NCBI GenBank assembly: GCA_044356865.1
Contig: JBIKVN010000209.1
Span: 1 to 5,838 of the forward strand
DNA length: 5,838 bases
Direction: 5' to 3'
Source: JBEIUL01 sp044356865
GTDB lineage: Bacteria > Planctomycetota > Phycisphaerae > Phycisphaerales > SM1A02
Under the pieces are notes generated by a model. It did no database searches. It worked only from the letters and a program-made list of their open reading frames with translations, and had not been told where the DNA came from. Below are positions 1 through 5,449 of the stretch, one piece after another (positions within the stretch are counted from its first letter, which is position 1; each line of letters starts with the position of its first letter). Both the position numbers and the translations under genes were made by a program.

Positions 1-494
1 TGTCGCGGCTGCTCGTCGAGGCGTGCGAGCGGATGCTCGAGATGCGGATCCGCGAGGGGCGGTCGCTGCATGGCGTGCTCTCGTCGTTCGGCGCGGCGAT
101 GCGCGAGAGGCTGGCGAAGGTCGCGGTCCGCGCCCCCGCGGTGGTCGCCGCCTACCACGAGCGGCTTCGCCAGCGGGTGAACCAGCTGCTGTCGGAGTCG
201 GGGGCGGCGCTCGAGCCGGCCGATCTGGCCCGCGAGGTCGCCATCTACGCCGAGCGCAGCGACATCCACGAGGAGATCTCGCGGCTCTCGGCCCACATCG
301 ACCAGTTCGACCGCCTGCTGGCCGCCGACGGCGACGAGCCGGTCGGCCGCACGCTCGACTTCCTCGCCCAGGAGATGCTGCGCGAGGCAAACACCATCGC
401 GAGCAAGTCCTCGGACGCCGAGACCAGCCAGCTCGTGGTCGAGATCAAGAGCCTCATCGACCGCATCAAGGAACAGGCCGCGAACGCGGAGTGA
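1..494 (+). CDS. yicC: YicC/YloC-family endoribonuclease, C-terminal part (5' end outside window)
   Basis: The reading frame is already open at the window edge (first full codon at base 3), and 163 residues precede the TGA at 492-494. The ATG at 33 is internal, not a start. The C-terminal domain (DUF1732) is recognised by a near-signature stretch encoded at about 345-422: GRTLDFLAQEM, then REAN, then SKSSDAE, followed by QLVVEIK and a closing helix. Upstream are the family-typical segments REGRSLHGVL (about 54-83) and EEISRLSAHIDQF (about 273-311). Known for the family: E. coli YicC is a cytoplasmic endoribonuclease reported to act in small-RNA turnover, and Bacillus YloC is related. The residues seen here belong to the conserved C-terminal half. 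In many bacteria yicC precedes gmk (guanylate kinase); here a phosphotransferase follows 7 bp later, so cotranscription is likely. Family assignment is firm; substrate RNA is unknown. Confidence 0.93.
   Translation, partial: SRLLVEACERMLEMRIREGRSLHGVLSSFGAAMRERLAKVAVRAPAVVAAYHERLRQRVNQLLSESGAALEPADLAREVAIYAERSDIHEEISRLSAHIDQFDRLLAADGDEPVGRTLDFLAQEMLREANTIASKSSDAETSQLVVEIKSLIDRIKEQAANAE
488..491 (+). promoter_or_regulatory. Shine-Dalgarno GGAG for the phosphotransferase GTG start
   Basis: GGAG lies in the last codons of yicC, 10 nt before the GTG at 502. The phosphotransferase frame has no ATG before its C-terminal third, so this site helps fix a GTG start and suggests translation coupled to yicC termination. 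Confidence 0.5.
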
Positions 495-501
495 GCCGCC
501 G

Positions 502-1563
502 GTGTCCGCCGCACGCGAACGACCGCAGGGCGACCGCCGGGCCCGCTTCACGCTGCCCGAGGTGACCGAGGTCCTCGCCCGGTTCGAGCTCGGGCCGATC
601 CGCCGGGCGACCGAGTATCCGGCGGGCTCGCGCAAGGCCCCGAAGCTGCTGCTCGAGACCGAGGCGGGGCGGTTCCTGCTCAAGCGCCGGGCGATCGCCC
701 GGCACCCGTTGCCGCGGGTCCGCTTCGGGCAGTCGTTGCAGCGCACGCTCGAGCGGTTTCGCTTCCCCGTGGCGGGACTCGTGACGGTGCGCGGCAGCGA
801 CGAGACCCTGTTGATCCACGAGGGGCAGGCGTACGAGCTCTTCCGCTTCGTCGAGGGATCCCGCTTCGATCGCGGCGAGGCTTCGTGCCGGCGGGCGGGC
901 GAGACGGCGGCGCTGCTCCATCGCTTCCTCGCGGGCCACGCGGCGGAAGGGCTCGAGCCGGCGTCGTTCCATCGCTCGCCGACGGTGACCACGGCGCTCC
1001 GCACCGCGGTCGACTCGATCGCGTCGGTCGATTCCGCCGCCGAACCCACCGAGATCGAGGGCCTGGTCCGGGCCCTTGCGGTCGCCTACGCCGAGGCTTC
1101 GGCCCGCGTCGAGGCCGCGGGCTTCGCCGACCTGCGGGTGGTGACCGTGCACGGCGACTTTCACCCCGGGAATCTCCTGTACTCGGGCGATCGGGTGGTC
1201 GCGGTGCTCGACTTCGACTCGGCCCGGCACGAGCCGCGGATCGTCGAGGTCGCCAACGGCATGATGCAGTTCGCCCAACCCGGCCAACGCGGCGTCTCGC
1301 CCCTCGAGTGGCCCGCCAAGCTCGACCGCACGAGGCTGAAGGCGTTTCTCGCCGGGTACGGCGACGCCACCGACGCGCCGCTGTCCGACGCCGAACGGGC
1401 CATGGTCCCGTGGCTCATGATCGAGGCGATGGTGGCCGAATCGATCATCCCGATCGCGAACACCGGCTCGTTCGCCGACCTCCCGGCCGGGCCGTTCCTC
1501 GCGACCGTGGTCCGCAAGTGCGGGTGGGTGCGGGAACGCGCCGAGGCGATCTCGGCGGCGTGA
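502..1563 (+). CDS. Phosphotransferase of the APH / homoserine kinase II / CotS kinase-like superfamily
   Basis: A 353-residue protein with the eukaryotic-kinase-like fold of small-molecule phosphotransferases. Visible motifs: an N-lobe strand with a candidate ATP-contacting lysine (RFLLKRRA, Lys61); a hinge-like YELFRFVEG (111-119); the catalytic loop VHGDFHPGNLLY (216-227) with Asp219 and Asn224; and the metal-binding VLDFDSA (235-241) with Asp237 and Asp239. All key residues are present, so an active ATP-dependent kinase is expected. There is no signal peptide, so it should be cytoplasmic. The substrate cannot be read from sequence: the superfamily phosphorylates aminoglycosides, homoserine, choline, methylthioribose and others, and CotS-like members are spore-coat proteins. 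The catalytic-loop wording resembles CotS and homoserine kinase II more than resistance enzymes, so I would not call it an antibiotic-resistance gene. It starts with GTG because no ATG occurs in frame before residue 254, and GGAG lies 10 nt upstream. It sits 7 bp after yicC and 17 bp before the PDZ gene, probably in one operon. Confidence 0.88.
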   Translation: MSAARERPQGDRRARFTLPEVTEVLARFELGPIRRATEYPAGSRKAPKLLLETEAGRFLLKRRAIARHPLPRVRFGQSLQRTLERFRFPVAGLVTVRGSDETLLIHEGQAYELFRFVEGSRFDRGEASCRRAGETAALLHRFLAGHAAEGLEPASFHRSPTVTTALRTAVDSIASVDSAAEPTEIEGLVRALAVAYAEASARVEAAGFADLRVVTVHGDFHPGNLLYSGDRVVAVLDFDSARHEPRIVEVANGMMQFAQPGQRGVSPLEWPAKLDRTRLKAFLAGYGDATDAPLSDAERAMVPWLMIEAMVAESIIPIANTGSFADLPAGPFLATVVRKCGWVRERAEAISAA

Positions 1564-1580
1564 ACGGCTACCCTGCGGAC

Positions 1581-2669
1581 ATGGAACGCCGCTCGCGAAC
1601 CGCGCTCGCCACGCTGCTTTTCCTCGCGGCGGCTTCGACCGTCGGGGCCCAGGCGCTGCCGCCGGGGGCGATCCGGGTGGATCCGGCCGGCGATCCGTTC
1701 GGTCGTTTCGGTCGAGTGACCTTCGCCCCCGAGCGGATGCCCGCCCTGCCTCCCGACGCCGAGCTGCGGGCCCGCGCGATCCCCGCGGAGATCCGGGCCG
1801 CGATCGAGGCCCTCGACGCGCCGTCGTGGGACGAGCGCGAACGGGCCACGCGGACGCTGCTCGACGCCCGGCTCGAGCTCGACGACCTCTACGCGGCCCT
1901 CGCCGACCCCGGCCTCTCGCCCGAGCGCCGCCAGCGGCTGCTCGGGGTGACGATCGAGCGCATCGTGAACAGCCCCCGCGGGGCGCTCGGCGTGCGGATG
2001 GACATCGGCCGCGACGACGGCCTCGGCGTGCGGATCACCGCCACCATCCCCGGCATGCCCGCGGCCGCCCATCTCGAGCCCGATGACCTCATCGTGGCCA
2101 TCGACGGCCGCGCGGTGAACGACCGCGAGGACCTGATCCGGACCGTGCAGGGCAAGGCACCTGGCGATCCGGTCCAGGTCGAGGCCCTGCGGCCCGGCCG
2201 CGACGAGCGCGGGAAGTTCCTCGTCGGCGCCGACGGCCAGCCGGTCACGCGACGGATCGAGGTCACCTTCCCGCTCGGCTCGACCCGCGAACTCGAGCGC
2301 TCGGGCGACCAGGGGAACACCCTCTTCAGCGATCCGATCTCGGCCGAGCGGGTCGAGCTCGCGCGGCTCGTCCGCACGCGATGGGCCCCGCGGCCCGGGC
2401 GGGTGCGGCTGCCGTCCGACCGCGACGCGGCGGCGCGGCTGGCGGAAGGCGATGTCGAACGGCATCCCGAGATCGCGGCCCTGCGCCGCTACCGCGAGGC
2501 GGTCGACGCGGGGCTGCTGGTCTACGATGCGGCCGCGGCGGCGACGCTCGAGGCCACGCAGCGACGGCTCGCGGCCCTCGGCGAGGATCCGCAGCTCGAC
2601 CCCGGGGAGCGGGCCTGGTACGCGAAAGTCGCCCGCCGCTATCTCGAACTCATCCCGCCGCGGGAGTGA
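1581..2669 (+). CDS. Exported PDZ-domain protein, no protease domain
   Basis: A 362-residue protein. The ATG at 1581 is chosen because it begins a signal peptide: MERRSR, a hydrophobic run to about residue 20, then STVGAQA with likely cleavage after residue 23 or 25. The open frame runs upstream to 885, but that part is antisense-like coding over the phosphotransferase. After the signal peptide comes a Pro-rich linker. A HEAT-like helical stretch follows at about 70-125, with IEALDAPSWDERERATRTLL and ALADPGLSPERRQRLLGV. A PDZ domain covers about 133-230: GALGV is the carboxylate-binding loop, followed by LEPDDLIVAIDGRAVN and a long VTRRIEVTF strand. A helical C-terminal tail (about 295-362) has no recognised domain. 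No Ser protease triad or zinc-protease HExxH is visible, so this is not a DegP or site-2 protease. A role in binding exported or envelope proteins is inference. It is the last gene of the yicC cluster and has only a weak ribosome binding site. Confidence 0.82.
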   Translation: MERRSRTALATLLFLAAASTVGAQALPPGAIRVDPAGDPFGRFGRVTFAPERMPALPPDAELRARAIPAEIRAAIEALDAPSWDERERATRTLLDARLELDDLYAALADPGLSPERRQRLLGVTIERIVNSPRGALGVRMDIGRDDGLGVRITATIPGMPAAAHLEPDDLIVAIDGRAVNDREDLIRTVQGKAPGDPVQVEALRPGRDERGKFLVGADGQPVTRRIEVTFPLGSTRELERSGDQGNTLFSDPISAERVELARLVRTRWAPRPGRVRLPSDRDAAARLAEGDVERHPEIAALRRYREAVDAGLLVYDAAAAATLEATQRRLAALGEDPQLDPGERAWYAKVARRYLELIPPRE

Positions 2670-2675
2670 GCGGCC

Positions 2676-3302
2676 TCAGGCGGCCAGCGGATTGAGGAAG
2701 TGGTCGTTCTGCACCGGCACGACCACCTCGAGCACGTGCTCGAGCACCTCGGCGGGCGAACCCATCGAGTTCACCTCGCACACGATCCCCTTCGGGTAGA
2801 ACCCGAGGACCGGCGCCGTCTCGCGGTCGTAGACGTCGAACCGCCGGCGGATCACCCGCTCGTCGGCGTCGTCGAGGCGGTTTTCCTTCAGCGCCCGTCG
2901 CTTCATCCGCTGCACCATCGCGTCGCGGTCGGGGCAGACGAGGTGGATCACCCGCAGCACCTCGACGTACCGCTCGAGCTCGCGGGCCTGGCCCACGCTG
3001 CGGGGGATCCCGTCGAGGATGAGCAGGTCCTGGTTCGGCTTGTAGAGGCTGAGCACGGTCTGGGCGTGCATGTTCTGCCGCCACATCTCGATGGTGAGCT
3101 CGTCGGGCACCAGCTCGCCCCGCGAGGAGAACTCGAGGAACTTGCGGCCGAGCTCGGTGCTCATGTCGAGCGAGCGGAAGACGTCGCCGCAGGCGAGATG
3201 GAAGAAGCCGGGGATCTTGCCGAGGATCTTCCCTTGTGTTCCCTTGCCGGCGCCGGGGGCCCCGAAGAGGAGGATCGTCTTGTAGCGGTTGGCGGTGCTC
3301 AT
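2676..3302 (-). CDS. Adenylate kinase-family nucleoside monophosphate kinase, short-LID type
   Basis: A 208-residue cytoplasmic P-loop kinase transferring phosphate from ATP to a nucleoside monophosphate, most likely AMP. Motifs: Walker A GAPGAGKGTQ (14-23, Lys20); NMP-binding ACGDVFRS (37-44, Arg43); RGELVPDEL (61-69); LDGIPRSVGQA (96-106, Arg101); MKRRALKENRLDDADE (133-148); and RRRFDVYDRETAPV (152-165). The LID is short with no zinc-binding cysteines, more like AK1 or UMP-CMP kinases than the long-LID bacterial Adk. Two signature positions differ from the usual adenylate kinase wording: ACGD where TGD is common, and DGIPRS where DGFPRT is common. A paralogue with altered nucleotide preference is therefore possible, and I do not assign adk. 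Start: the ATG at 3302 puts the Walker strand 8 residues in. A GTG at 3329 would add nine residues without better support. Neither start has a good Shine-Dalgarno sequence. It is divergent from recJ and convergent with the PDZ gene (6 bp between stops). Confidence 0.88.
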   Translation of the reverse strand: MSTANRYKTILLFGAPGAGKGTQGKILGKIPGFFHLACGDVFRSLDMSTELGRKFLEFSSRGELVPDELTIEMWRQNMHAQTVLSLYKPNQDLLILDGIPRSVGQARELERYVEVLRVIHLVCPDRDAMVQRMKRRALKENRLDDADERVIRRRFDVYDRETAPVLGFYPKGIVCEVNSMGSPAEVLEHVLEVVVPVQNDHFLNPLAA

Positions 3303-3480
3303 GTCGGGCCCGGGAATGGAGTATCTCACGATCGTCCGGCCGCGGTCGGGACTTCAGCGGGCGATCGGGAAAAGGTCCGGATGTCGTTCGGCCCGTCGGG
3401 TTCGACGGTAGCATCCGGCCGCGCAGGGATTGCCGAATGTTTCCCGCGGACGGATCCTCGCCGCCTCCTGGCCCGACCTC
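3303..3480. promoter_or_regulatory. Divergent intergenic region between the adenylate kinase gene and recJ
   Basis: These 178 bp must hold the promoters of both divergent genes. I see no convincing -35/-10 pair. The best fragments are TAGCAT at 3409-3414 for recJ and, on the minus strand, GATACT at about 3325-3320 for the kinase; neither has a good partner element. The region holds a 16-base inverted repeat (3393-3408) and a 10-base direct repeat TCCGGCCGCG (3335-3344 and 3414-3423), which could easily be chance at this GC content. The only A-rich spot is AAAA near 3370-3373. Confidence 0.4.
3393..3408. repeat. 16-base inverted repeat upstream of recJ
   Basis: CCGTCG and CGACGG are perfect reverse complements separated by GGTT. 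The repeat overlaps the stretch just before the TAGCAT element and lies 72 bp before the recJ ATG and 90 bp before the kinase ATG. It could be a repressor dyad or an RNA hairpin in a recJ leader; sequence alone does not decide. Confidence 0.4.
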
Positions 3481-5277
3481 ATGACGACCGCGACCTCGAT
3501 CGAGCTTCCCCGGCGCGGCCTCCTTCACCGGTGGACCGGTCCGGCGCTGGCCGTCGGTCCGGGATCGTGGTTCGAGCGGGTGCTGGCGGCGCGGGGCTGG
3601 ACCGACCGCCGCGACACCTGGTTCGCGCCGGGCCTTCGCTTCGACGAGCTCGAGGCGCCCTACCTGCGGAGCGACTTCCTTGCCGCCGCCGACGTGATCC
3701 TCGCCGGTCTTGCCGAAGGGAAGCGGCTGGCGATCTACGGCGACTACGACGCCGATGGCCTGACCGCGACCGCCATCCTGTATCACGCGATCCGGGCACT
3801 CGAGCCCGGGCTCGAGCCCCGTTGCTACATCCCGCACCGGCGGCAGGAAGGCTACGGGCTGCACCTCGATGCCCTGCGTTCGCTGCGGGCCGAGGGTATC
3901 GAGCTCGTGGTGACCGTCGATTGCGGGATCGTCGCGGTCGAGGAGGTCGCGGCGGCGCGGGCCGAGGGCATGACGGTGGTGGTGACCGACCACCACGCGG
4001 TACGGGCCGACGGGCGGATCCCCGAGGCCGACGCGGTCGTCCATCCGTCCCTGCCCGGTCGCGAGCACCGCTGGCCGGAGTGCTGCGGGGCGATGCTGGC
4101 CTGGAAGCTCGCCTGGACGCTCTTCGTGCGGCGCGAGGGCAGCCCCGACCGGCACGCCCTGCCCGAGCGGCTCAAGCGCGAGCGGGCCCGCCTGTCGGCC
4201 CTCGCGGCCGTCGGTACGGTGGCCGACGTGATGCCGCTGGTCGGCGAGAACCGCGAGCTGGTGCGGTTCGGGCTGGCGAACTCGAAGCGAACCGGCGTCG
4301 AGGGACTCGACGCCCTGTGGCGGTTCGGCGACATCGCCGGCGCCGGCATCACCAGCGAGGCGATCGCCTTTCGCCTTGCCCCCCGGCTGAACGCCGCGGG
4401 ACGGCTCGGCAGCGCCGAGGCAGCGCTGCGGCTGCTGACCGTCGAGACCGATCCGCGGCGCTGCGCCGCCCTCGTCCGCGAGCTCGACGCGATGAACACC
4501 GCCCGCAAGGAGTTGGAGGCCAAGGCGGTGGCCGAGGCGACCGGGCGGATCGATCCCGACTCCGCGGCCATCGTCCTGTCCGATCCGGGCTGGAACTCGG
4601 GCCTGGTGGGCATCGTCTGCTCCCGGCTGCTCGAGCGGCACGGTCGGCCGGTGTTGCTTCTCGAGGAGTTCGACGACGGCGGCGTCCGGATCGCGAAGGG
4701 TTCCGGCCGCGCTCCGCCGGGATTCCCGCTGCTCGAGGCGATGGAGGCCGCGATCGCCGTCGCCGGGATCCGGCCGCGGAAGCGGGGCGGCCACGCCGCC
4801 GCGGCGGGGATGACCCTTGAACTCGAGGACGTTCCCGCCTTCCGGGCGGCCTTCGAGGCCGAGACGCGACAGCGCCGCGCGAACGCCGAGTCCGGGTCCG
4901 AGCTGGCCGTCGATCTCGAGTTCCCGCGCGAGGCCGATCCCGCGTGGATCTCGCGGGAGGCGGTGGGCGAGCTCGAGCGGATCGGCCCGTTCGGTCGCGG
5001 GAATCCCCGTCCCACGATGGTGCTGCGCGGAGCCCGGTTCCCGTCGCCGCCCAAGCTCATCGGGGGCAAGGGTTCGCACCTGGCGATCCGGATCCGGCTC
5101 GGCGACGCCGAGCGGTCGGACGCCTTCTTCGAGGCCCGCTGGTGGAACGCGGCGGCCCACGCGCCGGCGCTGGCCGGCGGTGGCCGTCACGACGTCGTGG
5201 TGGCGCCGCGCCTCGACCGCTATCTCGGCGAGGTGAAGATCCTGTTCGAGATCCTCGACGCGGCCGCCAGCGGCTGA
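3481..5277 (+). CDS. recJ: Single-stranded-DNA-specific exonuclease RecJ
   Basis: A 598-residue protein, close to the usual RecJ length (E. coli RecJ has 577). RecJ degrades single-stranded DNA 5' to 3' in recombination, mismatch repair and fork processing, using Mn/Mg bound by DHH-family motifs. The DHH domain (about 65-320) has motif I GDYDADG (87-93; Asp88, Asp90, Asp92), VDCGI (Asp147), TDHH (Asp170, His171, His172) and GTVADVMPL (245-253, Asp249), followed by APRLNAAGRLGSAEAALRLL (300-319). The DHHA1 domain (about 365-460) has GWNSGLVGIVCSRL, GSGRAPPGF and GGHAAAAG with His438. The OB-fold part (about 475-595) carries GPFGRGNPRP (502-511). All metal ligands are present, so it should be active. 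Start: ATG at 3481. A TTG at 3430 would add 17 unconserved residues, and the AGGG before it is too close to serve as its ribosome binding site. The ATG itself has no clear Shine-Dalgarno sequence. It is not obviously in an operon: divergent from the kinase and 172 bp from the next gene. Confidence 0.95.
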   Translation: MTTATSIELPRRGLLHRWTGPALAVGPGSWFERVLAARGWTDRRDTWFAPGLRFDELEAPYLRSDFLAAADVILAGLAEGKRLAIYGDYDADGLTATAILYHAIRALEPGLEPRCYIPHRRQEGYGLHLDALRSLRAEGIELVVTVDCGIVAVEEVAAARAEGMTVVVTDHHAVRADGRIPEADAVVHPSLPGREHRWPECCGAMLAWKLAWTLFVRREGSPDRHALPERLKRERARLSALAAVGTVADVMPLVGENRELVRFGLANSKRTGVEGLDALWRFGDIAGAGITSEAIAFRLAPRLNAAGRLGSAEAALRLLTVETDPRRCAALVRELDAMNTARKELEAKAVAEATGRIDPDSAAIVLSDPGWNSGLVGIVCSRLLERHGRPVLLLEEFDDGGVRIAKGSGRAPPGFPLLEAMEAAIAVAGIRPRKRGGHAAAAGMTLELEDVPAFRAAFEAETRQRRANAESGSELAVDLEFPREADPAWISREAVGELERIGPFGRGNPRPTMVLRGARFPSPPKLIGGKGSHLAIRIRLGDAERSDAFFEARWWNAAAHAPALAGGGRHDVVVAPRLDRYLGEVKILFEILDAAASG

Positions 5278-5292
5278 ACGGGACGCGGGCGG

Positions 5293-5330
5293 TGGGGTGC
5301 TCTCCCCAAGACCGGCCGAAAGTGCCGGTC
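5293..5330 (+). terminator. Two tandem hairpins downstream of recJ (possible terminator)
   Basis: Hairpin one is TGGGG (5293-5297), loop TGCTCT, and CCCCA (5304-5308). Hairpin two is GACCGGC (5310-5316), a 7-nt loop, and GCCGGTC (5324-5330), a perfect 7-bp stem. They begin 16 bp after the recJ stop. No T-run follows, so this is not a classic intrinsic terminator. It could be a U-poor high-GC terminator, an RNA 3'-end protector, or part of the next gene's leader. Confidence 0.4.
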
Positions 5331-5392
5331 GGCGCGGGATGTCGAACCGACTCCGCGATATCAAGCAGTCTTCCGCGGGGGTTCGTGCCGGT

Positions 5393-5416
5393 CGCTCGGG
5401 GGCTTCTCCGCGAGCG
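5393..5416 (+). other. GC-rich hairpin in the leader of the secreted-protein gene
   Basis: CGCTCG (5393-5398) pairs perfectly with CGAGCG (5411-5416). The inner GGGG and CTCC can extend the stem with one G-U pair and a bulged G. It ends 23 nt before the GGAGG, so it would leave the ribosome binding site free. A role is not evident. Confidence 0.35.
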
Positions 5417-5439
5417 TCGGTCCCTGCGGTTCCTTCCGC

Positions 5440-5444
5440 GGAGG
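5440..5444 (+). promoter_or_regulatory. Strong Shine-Dalgarno GGAGG for the secreted-protein gene
   Basis: GGAGG sits 5 nt before the ATG at 5450. It is the only near-consensus ribosome binding site in the window and is the main reason for choosing this start over the in-frame ATG at 5339. Confidence 0.75.
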
Positions 5445-5449
5445 CCATC

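Larger units (their letters stand above)
5322..5444 (+). repeat. Paired direct-repeat blocks at a 63-bp offset
   Basis: GTGCCGGTCG occurs at 5322-5331 and again at 5385-5394. CTTCCGCGGGGG at 5370-5381 recurs as CTTCCGCGGAGG at 5433-5444 (11 of 12). Both pairs have the same 63-bp offset, while the 38 bp between the blocks match only at about the level expected by chance. This may be a decayed tandem duplication or two copies of a two-part element. The second copy ends in the ribosome binding site of the secreted-protein gene. Confidence 0.5.
5278..5449. promoter_or_regulatory. Structured intergenic region / leader before the secreted-protein gene
   Basis: No gene lies in these 172 bp. They hold two hairpins right after recJ, a third at 5393-5416, a small GCGG/CCGC stem (5426-5439) next to the ribosome binding site, and two blocks recurring at an offset of exactly 63 bp. 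A promoter is expected here. The only candidate is weak: TGTCGA (5340-5345) with GATATC or TATCAA near 5357-5364, and the spacing is too short for a standard sigma-70 promoter. An ATG at 5339 is in frame with the next gene and would add 37 residues. Confidence 0.45.

Noticed and set aside
23..565. A 180-codon plus-strand frame over yicC
   Set aside because: Arg/Gly/Ala-rich translation in a different frame from the clear YicC sequence.
502..1563. Aminoglycoside resistance gene
   Set aside because: Only superfamily-level kinase motifs are shared. The catalytic-loop wording and operon context fit a general CotS/homoserine-kinase-like phosphotransferase better.
885..1580. Upstream extension of the PDZ gene's open frame
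   Set aside because: It overlaps the phosphotransferase catalytic region in another frame and is Arg-rich nonsense. The signal peptide at 1581 gives the natural start.
1161..2465. A 434-codon minus-strand open frame
   Set aside because: It is the shadow of the phosphotransferase and PDZ genes, with Arg/Pro/Gly-rich composition and no motifs.
3303..3329. GTG start for the adenylate kinase-like gene
   Set aside because: The nine extra residues carry no family motif and no ribosome binding site precedes them; the ATG at 3302 gives a normal N-terminus.
3386..3403. Possible alphaproteobacterial-type LexA box before recJ (two GTTC copies)
   Set aside because: The two GTTC copies are 10 bases apart, not the 7 required by the GTTC-N7-GTTC form.
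3430..3480. TTG start for recJ
   Set aside because: It adds 17 residues without RecJ similarity, and the AGGG before it leaves only one base of spacing; the ATG at 3481 is simpler.
2700..4820. A 706-codon plus-strand open frame
   Set aside because: It runs antisense through the kinase gene and then in a wrong frame through recJ; its translation is low-complexity Arg/Ala/Gly/Pro.
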